Counted from the stretch's first letter, positions 12,652 to 24,028 are shown. The stretch: 64,000 bases of DNA from Sporobolomyces roseus (GCA_016617785.1 JADILM010000006.1:1178001-1242000); one strand, 5' to 3'. Notes: generated from the letters alone by a model not told the origin. A program made the numbers and translations.

Positions 12652-15082
12652 ATGGACACACTCGCAAAGGTACCGAACAACACTCACTCGAGCTGGTACA
12701 GAGACCCGTCGCTGCGCAAGAATTTCTTGGTACGTTGCGAAATTTCGTGCACAATTTCCCTTACCTACTCCTCTCCTTCGCGTCTCGACTTCTTCTTCCC
12801 TTGCTCTACCTCCTTCACTTCCCTCGACCGCACCCGCACCGGATCCCGACAGTCGTCCTTGAACGGAGACTTCGTTTCCTCTCTCAGGACGAGTTGCTGA
12901 CTCTTGTCGCTCTCTTCCAGGCCGCTATCTTCACATACTTCGGCTCGTTTGCCCTGGGGTTTGATGGTTCATATCTCGGTAGCCTCCAAGCACTTCCGAC
13001 GTGGAACAAATACTTCAACAACCCGTAAGCTATCCTTTCTGATTTTTCGTTTCGTCTTCGCTCCGTTCAGACCTGCCAGAAACTGACACTCGATTCCTAC
13101 AGTGCTGGTATTCGTCTTGGGCTCTATTCAGCCTCAGCTTACCTCCCTGCCCTCGTTCTCCTCCCTCTCTTCTCCTACTCATGCGATAAAATCGGTCGAA
13201 GGTACTCGGCTTCGATTGGAGCCATCTTCGTTATCGGAGGAGCGATCCTGGGAGCTCTCGCGAAGAATGAGGGGATGCTCATCGCTGGAAGAATCCTAGT
13301 GGGAACCCCTGGTTCACTCCTTCTGCTAGGCGCCAACTTGCTTCTCAACGAAATTCTACACCCTCGTCTGCGTTCGATCGGCGGTGCGCTCTTTCTTACC
13401 GCTTACTACATCGGAAGTTCTGTGGCAGCCTGGACTGGATACGCGGTGGTAGATGAAGCTCTGGGCGATTGGTCTTGGAGGTGAGCACGAAAATATATTT
13501 TTCCCAGTGCGTCGACATCCGCTGATCTTTGCTTTCTGATGCAGGTTGGTAACCCTCTTACAATGCGTTGGTCCTATCATCTTCCTCGTCGGAGTCGTTT
13601 TCTTCATCCCCGAGAGTCCTCGTAAGCACTTCGATTTCGCACAGTTTGTAGTTTTGAGCTGACTTTCGATTGCTTCGCAGGTTGGCTACTCGCTACGGGA
13701 CAGCGTGACCGTGCTCACCGTATCCTCGCAGATCACCATGCGAACGGATCAATGGACGACCCTTTTATTCTCAAAGAGATGGAGGAAATCGAGGAGGCCA
13801 TTGCGAGGGAACAAATCAACAAACAAGGATTCCGATCATTCCTCTCGACTCCTGGTAACCGTCACCGTCTTTTAATCATCGCAACGGTCGCTTGTGGTTC
13901 TCAAGTAAGTTCCCTTCGAACCCTCTCCTCGTACAGCTGGTCGCTTTTTTCTGACTATATCGCGTTCGCACAGACCAACGGAGTTTCTCTCTTCTCTTAC
14001 TACCTAACCCCGGTCCTCAACACCATCGGAGTCACCGCCGCGAAAGATCAGACCATGGGTTCGCTCAAAGAGAGACTCCTCGAACGTCTGATCGGACAAA
14101 GACTGACGTTGGAAACTTCTCTTCGAAACAACAGTTAACGGTATCCTCAACATCTACAACTTGATCTTAGCCCTCTTTGGTGCCCTCACCTGCGAACGAT
14201 TTGGTCGTCGCAAGCTATGGATCTATGCAACCGGAGGTATGCTCGTAGCGTACACTATCTTGATTGGTACGTCAAATTTGTCTTCTCATTAATCGGAACA
14301 TGGTGCTGACGCTTTCCCTTCTTGAGCGCAGCTCTCTCTGCCACCTACGCCAAGTCGCAATCAACGGGGATGTCTTACGGAGTCATCGTCATGATCTTCT
14401 TGGCCTGTATGTTACCTTGATCTCTATCAAATTGCACGCTCTGTATTGACGAGTCTACCCTACCCTCCTACAGTTGGTTGCTACGAGTGAGCTCTCTCGC
14501 TTGATCCGTACAGACTTATCTTTACTGACAGAGCTCGTCTCCCCAGCGTCGCTTGGACTCCCTTGTCGTTCTCCTACTCCACCGAGATTCTCCCATATTC
14601 GCTTCGTGCTTCCGGGATGGCCTTGTTTGTTTGGTTGCAGAACGTCACCCAGTGCTTTAATCAGTTCGGCACGTCGTACTGTCCCTTCTCTCGCGGTCGT
14701 CGGCGTAGTTGACGATTTTTTATTTTTCATTCTTCACAGTCAACCCCGTCGGACTCGAAGCTATTTCCTGGAAGTACTACTTCCTCTTCTGGTCCATCCT
14801 CATCGTTCTCCTCATCATCATCGTCTGGAAGTTCCCCGAAACCAAGTAAGCTCTATATCCGTTATTTCCTTCATTCCGCTTTCGGTCTTCGCACGTCCGT
14901 ATCTGACGCTGACATCGTCTCTGCTCTGTAGGGGACGTACTCTCGAAGAAGTCGCCATCATCTTCGACGGAGATCGAGCTCTCGGAGAAGGGGAAATGAC
15001 TGAACCCCAATTGGAAAAGGGGCTCCCAAAGTCATCAATCGAGCACGTCGAGGATAGCAACAAGGACAAGGCGTCGTTCTGA
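12652..15082 (+). CDS. MFS sugar permease (lactose/cellodextrin permease-like)
   Basis: Twelve exons (12652-12729, 12921-13024, 13103-13480, 13545-13621, 13681-13904, 13974-14058, 14135-14266, 14332-14406, 14474-14486, 14547-14668, 14740-14845, 14932-15082) join to 514 aa, the normal length of a fungal sugar transporter with 12 membrane spans. Signatures: GFDGSYLGSLQALPTW in helix 1, DKIGRRYS after helix 2, GRILVGTPGS, PESPRWLLATGQRDRA before the central loop, ERFGRRKLW, and PETKGRTLEE at the C-terminal cytoplasmic end. WTPLSFSYSTEILPYSLRASG is typical of the lactose-permease/cellodextrin subgroup of the sugar porter family. Exon 9 is only 13 nt and the intron after exon 10 uses a GC donor. 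Uptake of a beta-linked disaccharide is inferred from the divergent intracellular beta-glucosidase. The exon 2 acceptor could instead be at 12887. Confidence 0.9.
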
Positions 15083-15132
15083 GTCGCAGATCGAGCACGT
15101 CGAGGGCGGTAGTCAGGACAAGGCGTTGTTCT
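15039..15132 (+). repeat. 52-bp imperfect tandem duplication over the permease stop codon
   Basis: Two copies of a block beginning TCGAGCACGTCGAGG (15039 and 15091, period 52) both run to a GGACAAGGCGT(C/T)GTTCTG ending. The first copy encodes the last 15 residues of the permease and its TGA; the second lies just downstream, in the 3' UTR, where its TGA equivalent reads TGT. Confidence 0.8.
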
Positions 15133-16108
15133 GTGCATCTCGATTTCGCATTTCTCGTTTCTTTCTTGTCGATTTCATATGGGTTCTCGTTCACTTTCTC
15201 TTTGTACGAATTGATTTATGGAGCAATCGCAATATCAGTACCTACCTACCCTTCAGCGAAGCCTCTCGTGAGCTTGAGAGGACTCCCGACGAGAAGACAA
15301 GAGACGAGAGCGAAAGTTTGAAATTGTTATGAAATATTCGTTTCATCCATGTCAACCTGGCCCAGCCCTAGGCTATTGTGCAGCACTGGTAGCCCTCCCG
15401 CTCCTGCAGCACCGAACATGACCAAGCTCACATCTGCGCCTTCGGAGAGCATCGTTTCTTTTCACTCGTCTCGTGTCCCTTGCCTCCATTCAGACAGCTC
15501 GAATCGCTGTTTCCTCCTCCGGAACGAGAGCATACAAGATAATACTATCGAGGTCGACCGCCCGAGCGGAACGCAGACTGCGACGCAAGGGGGGAAAACG
15601 AAACGATCCTCGCAGTTAGAGCGAAGTTGGATTTGAGAGGTCGAGGCTGGAGAGGTGAGTCGTCTGTCGTCCTTTGGTCCTGTGCTCGAGGTCAACATCA
15701 GTATATGTTTCACACGGAGAGCAGCGATAACTCACAGTCGAGCAGGCGAACTTCGTAACGAATGAGCGAATAATCAATCAAGGTCTTCACAACTTCTACG
15801 CGATCGCTCCGTCATGTGGCGAGCTCCCATATAGCCTCATGAGCACGTTCGAAGCGTTGTCCGATCGCAAAGAGGTTTGTCGTGAGCTGTTGAAAGAGAG
15901 TCGACTTTCTTGAGGGAAACGTAGAGGAGAGTTCATCTGTGAAGAGTCGGACAGCTTGGCGTTGTAGAAGAGCTCTATGCTGCTTATAAGAACATATTTC
16001 GAGTTATCTGAAGTGTTGTGGTTGAGGTAAGATGTCGTTTAACCCAAAAATCTTCCTTCATCTCCGACTCTTCACCTCGACTCGAAAACACCCCAAGACT
16101 CGACTCGA
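15133..16108. other. Intergenic, no supportable gene
   Basis: About 1 kb between the permease and F-box gene A. Open frames on both strands are short (under 100 codons), have no recognisable domain and no consistent splice pattern. It should contain the permease 3' UTR and the promoter of the F-box gene. Confidence 0.5.
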
Positions 16109-17626
16109 ATGACTCTAGTAACTCAAGGTAGTGCTAAGGTGAGTCTGCGCTACTTCTCTATCCTCTCCCATGCCTTGTTGACCTTATCCCCCAACCTAGA
16201 TCGATCACTTCCACCCAATGAGATCCTACAATACATCTTTGAACTCGTCCGACCCTGCTTCTCTGTATTCGCTGTATACCAGTGTCCACCCTATATGCTC
16301 ATTTCGAAGCGCTGCCTACCCTTCCTCAGATCGATCCTTTTTCGACACATCGACATCTCTTCTCCAAAGGCAGTCAGGAGATTCTCGGAGACGCTGCTAT
16401 CTGTTGCAGGTTTAGGAGCCATGGTCAAGACTCTCGAGATCAGTGCATACCGCTGGATCTTCTTGGACGGGGCGGAGGAGCGTCGACGCGAAACGATCGG
16501 GGTAGCTCGCAACCTTCGTCGAATCCTCTATCTCACGCCTCAACTCGAGTCGCTCACAAAATTCGAATGGATGGACAACATATCTGCTCTACCGTTGATC
16601 GGTGTCCCTCTCTCGAATCTCCGTCGACTCGAAACTGCTGTCCCTCCAGTCGACGACAAGATCCTCGACCTCAACGACTTCGCATGGATCGCAGCTCTGC
16701 CTTCTTTGACCTCTCTCAAATTCGACTTATGGGAGGAGTACAATGAGTGCCACGTCTCTCCAGGCGTCGAATTCCCTCTTCTACAGAAGCTAGAAGTCGA
16801 GGGCTGTGGAGCTGCCGACGATTCCGTAGGGATCTTAGCTTCCGTCTGTCCATCCCTCATCGAAGTTCGCCTCAGCACTTACTCAGGTTCTCCATCTTTC
16901 GAGCATTGCCTCCCGTCCTTCCCTCTTTCTCTCGCACGACTTTCGATTTCCAGCAACGACGGCCCTAGCATTCCAGTTGACCCCCTCTTACTTCGTTTCC
17001 AGCAACTAACTCACATCGAAGTTGGAAGGGAGACGGCCTCCTCTTCAATCCACCTTACGCTCATGCAGCTGCCCAATCTGGTCGATGTCTACCTCGCCGA
17101 CGGCCCCTGGGATCTCGAAGGACTGCAGCAACTCGTGGAAGGATCCCGCCGTCTCCGAAAGCTACGAGAGTTTGGATTCGATTACGCCGGCTGCCACGTC
17201 GAGGGAAGATTCGATCCTGAAGTTGCGGCGCAACTCGAATCCTTCCGAGTTGGAACTTACGTTGCTTTCGATCATTGGATTGGAGACTTCAATGAATGGC
17301 TCAGAGTCCAGGAGCTAGTCGAAACGTGTACAAGGAATGGGATCAAGATGGAGGGACAAGTGGTTGTAACGGCAGGAGCCATCGACGCTTTCATTCTCGA
17401 AACTTACAATCTCGCCATCGCTCGTACCTTCTACCTCTCCGATTCTTCCACTCTACAACACGCTAAGAACCTCGCTACCACACACTCCTTCCCGCTTCCT
17501 CATCTCGACTACGATGGCACGAATCTCGACGACGTGAGCCTGGTCAAAATTGAGAGGAAAGAACAAGAATGGTTCACGTTGACGTTGAGGGAAAGGACGA
17601 TTTGGGAGCAGCAGCGTCACGAGTAG
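16109..17626 (+). CDS. F-box/LRR-like protein A (frame disturbed at first splice site)
   Basis: A continuous frame of 505 codons. Residues about 32-60 resemble an F-box (SLPPNEILQYIFELVRP), and the rest is a leucine-rich, LRR-like array (LTSLKFDLW, LQKLEVEGC, LIEVRLSTY, LTHIEVG) with a conserved tail (FPLPHLDYD, LVKIERKEQEWFTLTLR). It is a clear paralogue of the minus-strand gene at 32358-33869. That gene has a 30-nt first exon and an intron of about 60 nt; the same exon (MTLVTQGSAK), donor GTGAGT at 16139 and acceptor CTAG at 16197-16199 are present here. Splicing them, however, shifts the frame and stops at 16415. Reading through the intron keeps the frame. So this is an intron-retaining gene, an N-terminally altered gene or a recent pseudogene. 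F-box proteins usually recruit substrates to SCF ubiquitin ligases. Confidence 0.65.
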   Translation: MTLVTQGSAKVSLRYFSILSHALLTLSPNLDRSLPPNEILQYIFELVRPCFSVFAVYQCPPYMLISKRCLPFLRSILFRHIDISSPKAVRRFSETLLSVAGLGAMVKTLEISAYRWIFLDGAEERRRETIGVARNLRRILYLTPQLESLTKFEWMDNISALPLIGVPLSNLRRLETAVPPVDDKILDLNDFAWIAALPSLTSLKFDLWEEYNECHVSPGVEFPLLQKLEVEGCGAADDSVGILASVCPSLIEVRLSTYSGSPSFEHCLPSFPLSLARLSISSNDGPSIPVDPLLLRFQQLTHIEVGRETASSSIHLTLMQLPNLVDVYLADGPWDLEGLQQLVEGSRRLRKLREFGFDYAGCHVEGRFDPEVAAQLESFRVGTYVAFDHWIGDFNEWLRVQELVETCTRNGIKMEGQVVVTAGAIDAFILETYNLAIARTFYLSDSSTLQHAKNLATTHSFPLPHLDYDGTNLDDVSLVKIERKEQEWFTLTLRERTIWEQQRHE

Positions 17627-17878
17627 ATGTCAGAAGATCTTGTGGAATGGGAGGAGTTTCGAAAGGGGTTCAGCATGTGCGGGAAGAGGTGGGTTAGAGA
17701 GATTCGAAGTTTTTGTCGCTTTCTACTTGTTCGCAATACTTTTTCTGTTTGTAGCTCTCAGATTATCTGTCCTCGACTCTCGTCACGCTTGATCTGAGAG
17801 CTTCACTTTAACGAGTTCTGCACTTTCCTCTTGCGAACTTTCTCGACGTTGGTCTCATTCAACACTCTCAAAAGTTGG

Positions 17879-19258
17879 ATGTCCCGGTTGATCTACTCTG
17901 CCCCCATCTTGGCCGCTCTATTAGCATTCATCTACGCTCGCTACAGCACTCACACTCCTTCACTCACTCTCCCTTTCAACCTTAAAATGACCCAAACTTC
18001 TTCGACCCCCACTTCAGCCTCCTCTTCAACTATGGAGGACGAGAAGCCACGAGGAGGTGAATCGGTATTGATGGATCAGATTGTACTGTTCGGAGGTGAG
18101 TCTACTAGCTTCTATCGCTAGTTTCCGTTCGCTGATCTTGCTTCGAGTTCAATACAGATTCAATCACTCAAGGTGCTTGGGTTCCTGCTGGTACAGGATC
18201 TACTATGGCTATCGCATACCAGCGTAAACTGTAAGCCACTCTTCAAACTTTGTTAAAGCTGTACTTTCAAAAGTTGACCTATTCTCGTTCTCTCTTTCGC
18301 AGAGATATCATGAATCGCGGTCTGTCTGGTATGTACATATTACCAGACACTATATGATCGTCCCGGAAGCTAACTCTCTCGAATCAACAGGTTACAACAG
18401 TGCGTTTCTTGCCTTTTCGCAACTCTGTCGGCTTATAATCGGACTAATCCTCTCCTTCTGATCGCTTGTTGCAGCCGCATGGGCACTGCCCGTCATCAAG
18501 CAATGGCTGCCTCGCGTTGGAGAGCGTCTTCCAAAGATCCGCATGCTCGCAATTTGTTCGTCTTATCTCGTCTCTACTCGCTGTATCGTTTGACTGAAGT
18601 GAGTCCCGACGTATAGGGTTCGGAGCAAATGATGCCGCTTTGCCAACCAGTCCTCAACATGTACGTCTCGCTGCCCTTCGCGAATCCAGCGACGTATTGA
18701 CAAGATTTCGCAATGAGTATAGGTAACTCTGGACGACTTCAAAGCGAATCTCGTTACTATCCTCAATCTCGTCCGGTCACCTCAATCGCCCTACTACTCT
18801 CCTTCGACTGTGCCCGTCCTCATCACTCCTCCTCCCGTCGACTCGAATGTCCGCAACAACGAGTTGACCTCGCGAATTCCTCCTCGAGTCCCCGACCGAG
18901 ACTCGGAAATGACTCGTCTGTACGCCGAGGCAGTCAAGCAAGTCGCACAGGAGCAGAAAGTGCACGTCGTCGATGTGTGGACTGCGATTGATGCTAAAGC
19001 GAGAGAATCGGGCGGATTGGCTAAATACCTCAGTGATGGTCTCCATTTGACTGCAGAAGGTTACGAGGTCGTCACTTTCGGTAAGTCTATCATGTCCTTA
19101 TCGTCTTGTCGCTTCACTCGAACTGATCACGCTATACTTACACAGAAATGGCACGTTTGATCATTGAACAACTTCCCGAATTGCACTGGGAGAAACTTCC
19201 TCAAGTCTTCCCTCACTGGGAAGATTGTATTCCTGAGGCTCAGCGCTTCAAGGATTAG
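17879..19258 (+). CDS. IAH1-like SGNH/GDSL esterase A
   Basis: Eight exons (17879-18095, 18158-18230, 18303-18328, 18391-18399, 18475-18555, 18617-18660, 18723-19080, 19146-19258) join to 306 aa. SGNH blocks are all visible: FGDSIT (Ser nucleophile), the GYNT block, FGAND, and DGLHL (catalytic Asp and His). The family includes yeast isoamyl-acetate-hydrolysing esterase Iah1. Upstream of the catalytic domain is a hydrophobic stretch (LIYSAPILAALLAFIYARY) that could be a signal anchor if translation starts at 17879; starting at ATG 17987 instead gives a soluble protein like the paralogue at 39813. The fourth exon is only 9 nt, encoding most of the GYN block. The first two intron positions match those of the paralogue. 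Confidence 0.87.
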
Positions 19259-19485
19259 GGATTTAAGGCTATCGGGTCTGCTGGTTGCGATCTGTAGACT
19301 AGACAATTTATCGAGGAAGTTTGGAAATTTAGAATATTCGTACATGCTCGTTCCGCGCTCGCTTATCGAAAGAAGTCTACTTCCGACAACGAGAGCATTG
19401 CTAGACTTTGCGAAGAAGGAGGAGAGCTTCCCATCCCTCCCCACTTGCGATTTCCCACTCTCCCTTTCATTCCTCTCACTTTCCA

Positions 19486-20331
19486 ATGGCTCTACAAGCT
19501 TCCTTCGAGCCCCCACAAGGCTTCCATCCAGTCTTACACCTCTCAATACCTCGCACGCCTTCACCAGCTCCATCTTGTTCACTTTACACCTTGATCTCTC
19601 TTCCACCCTCCTTCATCGCAGACCGCTACCAGCTCTCTCAACTACATGGAGAAGGCAAATTAGGATTACGAGATGGAGTCTTGGAGGTGCTAGGCGAAGG
19701 GGACCTCGAAGCGGCAGTGTGGAAAGCGAAGGAAGCTAGAGTGTTGATTGAAGTGGGCAAAGGTGACGAGGAGGACAGAGGGAAGGATAGGATAGATCTC
19801 GATGTACCGTTACATATGAGGTATCAAAAACCTGATCAGAAGAGACGGCGGACGAGGAGTCCAGATGCAGGAGATTGGAAACTCGGGAGAGTCGAGGTCA
19901 GAATGGATTATCCGAGAGTGTTTTGGGCTTGTCAAGAACGTACGTAAAGGCGAACTTCGGCAGAGTGTCTCTCGAGCTGATTAGAGCAGTCGTGATGTAC
20001 AGCTTTGATCGAAGCAGAACGAAAATATTCCGCAACTCCTTGTCCACCTTCTTCCCTCTCTTCCGACTTCTCGTTTCCATCGCTATCGAATTTGACACTC
20101 TACTATATCGACTCTCCTTCCTCCTGCTCACCTCCCTTTGATCCACCGCATCTCAAGATCGAATTACCAACCGGAATCGCATCGGATCTCGAATTCGTTG
20201 GACCGACGACAGTCATAGTCATTTGGCTAGGATTCCTCTACCTTGCATGGACAGCTTTCGGGGTTTGGAGGAGACCAGTGAAGGAGAGACCGGGGATAGT
20301 CGTAGAAAGCGAAAGGAAGAAAGCGGAATGA
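19486..20331 (+). CDS. PBN1: PBN1/PIG-X-like GPI mannosyltransferase subunit
   Basis: Two exons (19486-19939, 20003-20331) join to 260 aa. The pattern LHMRYQKP followed by VRMDYPRVFWAC matches the PIG-X/Pbn1 core, and the protein ends with one transmembrane segment (GPTTVIVIWLGFLYLAWTAFGVW) and a short basic cytosolic tail, as expected for this ER membrane family. PIG-X/Pbn1 stabilises the catalytic PIG-M/Gpi14 mannosyltransferase that adds the first mannose to the GPI anchor. There is no obvious cleavable signal at the N terminus (MALQASFEPP), as in yeast Pbn1. The assignment rests on a short motif plus topology, so it is less certain than others here. Confidence 0.68.
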
Positions 20332-20560
20332 AAAACCCAAGTCGCTCGCTTTTCGTCCTCTCGCTCATCTCGAGACTAAACGAGGTTGAGTGCTAGAAAG
20401 TGCAGATACTTCATTGCGTTTTTCTTTCTTTTCCTTTCCATCGTCTCTCCCTTTCTTTCCTCTTCGTTCGAATACTTTCTCTTGTCGTCCCGCGACTCTT
20501 TCCGTCCCTTCTCCGCTCTGCCTTGGCCTGATATATCTGATCCCTCTTCGTGAATGATTA

Positions 20561-23500
20561 TCATTGTCCTTGTTGAACGAAACCTTGCGGTGGAGGAACT
20601 GAACCTGGTGGAGGAGGAGGTCCATCTGCAGAAAACGAGAAAGAGAGAAAAGGGTCAACGAAGAGCGCAAAAAGAGCGAAAGACGAAACGTACTGGCTCC
20701 TTGTTGTACATAAGGATGATAGGGAGCGTATCGAGCTGCAGGGTTTCCAGGTTGAGGAACATGAGGAGGAGTTGGTTGAGGTTGCATCGAGGGAGAAGTG
20801 AACACTATAGAACGAAAATAGTCAGCTTGAGTTTCGACAGAAACAAGAGAGATATACACTCACTATGAGGGTTCCCTTGCTGTTGTTGAGGACCTCCGAA
20901 CATCTGAGGACCTCCTCCCATTCCCATCGCCTGTAAATGATAACCTTGAGGAACGAAACCCATTTGACCTGGATGCTGCTGTTGCTGGTACCTCCCTTGC
21001 TGTTGAGCGTGACCACCATTCGGTCGACCTTGTTGACCTCCTTGTTGTTGTCCTTGTTGTTGAGCCATTTGAGGAGGAGGACCGTACATTTGCATCGAAG
21101 CTCCCATTCCAACAGCCATAGCAGCTTGCATTTGAGCCGGGTTCATCGTCATCTGTTGAGGATGCACGTTCATACCAGGATAAGGCATTCCCATTGCGAC
21201 TGCAGCGGCTGCCGCTCCAGGGGGAGGTGGAGGAGGAGCTCCAGAAGCGTTTCCTTGTGAAGGATGCATCGCCATTTGCTGAGGATGGTGAGGAGGGAGG
21301 AGAGGTTGAGGAGCGGGAGAAGCGGAAGGGTCGAGTCCTGACATGGCGACTGCATTCTGATAAGCAGCTGCGGCAGATTGTTCGTCTGCGAGCGAGAGAG
21401 GGGTCGATTGAGGAGGGTACATTGATCGGTAAGGTTTTCCAGTGAAAGGCCATGAAGGAACTATCTCGAGCAAAGAGAGTGAGTGCCATCATTTTGAGCG
21501 GGCGAAGAGAGAGCAGTCAAGAACTCACCAACTTGAGCGGGATCTGGGAGAACAGCATTCAGTCGGAATGGCGTAAAGTCTTCCTTGACGTTGAGTGAAC
21601 TCGAACCAGCTCTCTTGAGAGGTTTCGTACCGAAGAAAGGATTGGTAGCGGCGGGAGGAGGAGCTTGACTCGACGAGGCGGAGGGAGACCAAGGAGCTGC
21701 AGGTACAGTTTGAGGCTGAGGTTTCGGGGAAGAAGCAGGGGAAGCAGCAGGAACGGAAGGTTTGCGAGCTGTCGAAGATCCAGGAGTGAAAGTGCTCGCA
21801 TTGGGATTGGGCTTGAAAACGAAAGGAGCAGCGGTCGCACTGATTTTGCTCTTCGGAGCTTGAGGGGTGAGAGCCGATCCACTTGCGACAGGAACAGGGT
21901 TGGGAGAGGTAGAAGCAGAGGGAGGAGAGATAGCAGTTGAGCCATCCTTGGCAGCTTTTTGAGCAGCGAGTTCGGCTTGTCGAGCGGCAGCTTTCGCAGG
22001 GTTGAAAGGAGGAATGTCGGCCAAGAGGATCGATTTCTTTGTGAGTAGAGTAGCGGCCTTGCTAGGTTGACCATTGGGAGAAGTCGAAGTCGATTGAGAG
22101 GTGGTGGGAGGAGCGAGTTTTGCACCGTTCGCAGCGAAGGAAGGAGGAAGTTGTCGAGGTGCAGCGGCGGGAGAGACGGTAGTCGAAGAAGCCTTGATCG
22201 AAGGAGATTCAGCTGCAGCAGGTGACTTCTTTCCATGCATCATATTGGCGATTTCGTCCGTGATAGGATAAGGGTTCTGTGAATGCAAGACCCGGAATCA
22301 GTGCGATGACCTCGACGGATAGCGGAATTCGGGGCTCACCTTGAAGCTCTGACTGAATTGTACCAAGCTTCTCAATCGACTATCCTTCTCAGCCTTCGCT
22401 TGTTGCTGCAAGAGAATCGCTTTCTTCTTCTCCAACCTTTCCTTCTCTTCTCGAACAAAGTCCCGGAATGTCTCGTCGACAGGAGGGTGAGTCTTCGAAG
22501 GAGTAGGAGCGCCACCAGCATTGCCTGAACCGTTCGTAGTGGTAGGAATGCGAACGGTGGGAGGAATTCGGGAAGTCGAAGTAGGATTGACTGTGGGTTG
22601 AGAAGAGGAAGCGGAAGAAGCGGAAGTGCCGTTGGGCGAAGGAGCGCCAGATGGAGGTCCACCGAGTCGAGCGAGAGCAGCCTTTCGGGCACCAGGAGGA
22701 ACATACGCTCCCGGATTTCGTTGAACAGCTCCGTATCTGTCAGTCCGGAGTACAAACATGAATCAGTGCTAGCCTTGACAGATCCATGCGCGAGCTGACT
22801 GACCGATCCTCTTCGTTGACGTTATCATCGTCGACTTGCTCTCCACGCTCTTCCGCCATGTGAGCGTTCGAAGCGAGACTCGAAGAACCCTGAGGAAAGT
22901 GGAACAACGATCAGTTCAGCTCGATGGCTGAAGATGAGAATGATTGAAACGTACTTTGAGGATTTCACGTTCGAGTTGTGCAGCTCTTGCTTCTCGGTCT
23001 TTGAAATCTTTGGTACTGCGATCCAATTTCGTAGTGTAAATCTCCTCGTTGTAATCAGTCTTGAGTCCATACATCCTTTCATTCGCTGCGAATTGATCCC
23101 ATCCTGCTGTCGAGCCTCCATTGCCTCCTCCGCCATTCCCACCTCGTCTGCTACTGGTCGATTTCGATAAGTCTTCGTCGAGGGATAATCCAGCGATTCC
23201 ATTCGAGCTGTCTTCAATTCCTCCTGCTCCCCATCCTTCTGCACCTGATGACCAAGCTTGCAAGTCACGTTCTCTCGGACGAGACGGAGGAGGAAGACCA
23301 GAGATATCGGTATCGGTTCTGAAAGAATCCCCTCGTTCTTGTCCAGCTTTCGAACCGGGAGCGGCGGAGGAAGTAGGGTCGAGCACGACGTCGGTAGCTT
23401 CTATTTCGAATAGATCGCGTGCATTAATGAGAAGGGAAGGTTTGGGAGTCGAGTCGGGAGAAGGGGAGGAAGGAGTAGCGAGATAAACAGCTTGACGAAG

Positions 23501-23883
23501 GGCGACTGAGAGTTCTCCATCTGTCGTAGCGGCACTGAGAATACCTTGTACTCGTACACCTCCTTTGAGAGTAGCGACGACGGATTGACCCTGTTCAAAG
23601 GGGAGAAGTAGAGGACGATGAGAAAGGAGTGAGAGGAAGGAGCGTCAACACGAGTCGTTCGAGCTAATCTCGCGTGATAGGATGCGAGGTACGTACTACT
23701 AGTACCAACAGGAGTAAACAGAGACGATCATGAGCGTGTTGAGCCGAAGGAGAAGCCCCAGTAGACCCGAGGGTGGAGGACACTCGTTCAACTCCAGCAG
23801 GGCGCCTAATCTCGTTCGAACTTGATCAGTATCTCGTTGAATGCGTTATAGTACGAGTCTACTCACTTCTGCTGAGCTGCCAT
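20561..23883 (-). CDS. PBP1: Ataxin-2/PBP1 orthologue (Lsm, LsmAD, PAM2-like)
   Basis: Nine exons (23883-23867, 23805-23697, 23590-22955, 22889-22804, 22736-22340, 22276-21529, 21460-20864, 20804-20694, 20625-20561) join to 921 aa. An N-terminal Lsm-like region contains VVATLKGGVRVQGIL; LsmAD follows with WDQFAANERMYGLKTDYNEE at about residues 205-235; GAYVPPGARKAALARLGG is a hallmark ataxin-2 segment. A PAM2-like motif, FKPNPNASTFTP, at about residue 570 should bind the MLLE domain of poly(A)-binding protein. The C-terminal third is low-complexity, rich in Gln, Gly, Met and Pro, which suits recruitment to stress granules. The family regulates poly(A) tail length, stress granules and TORC1. 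It is divergent from the PABPN1-like gene at 24029 with about 145 bp between. Confidence 0.9.
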
Positions 23884-24028
23884 TGCGGTTGTGGAGTGGG
23901 AAAGAGCGATACGTCGTTCGAAGTCACATCAATTGAAAGCGTTTCCTAATAAACTCAAATCTATTCCATTCAATTTTGGATCTCAGTCTTTTCGTCACTA
24001 CCAGTTCAATCTAATTCCACTCACAAAG

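Noticed and set aside
12438..13028. Alternative 196-codon frame as the start of the permease
   Set aside because: It does not begin with ATG and lacks the WYRDPSLRKNF start; exon 1 at 12652 joined to 12921 gives the normal transporter N terminus.
15349..15713. Possible short genes in the 1-kb gap after the permease
   Set aside because: Frames on both strands are under 100 codons, with no domain, no consistent introns and composition like intergenic DNA.
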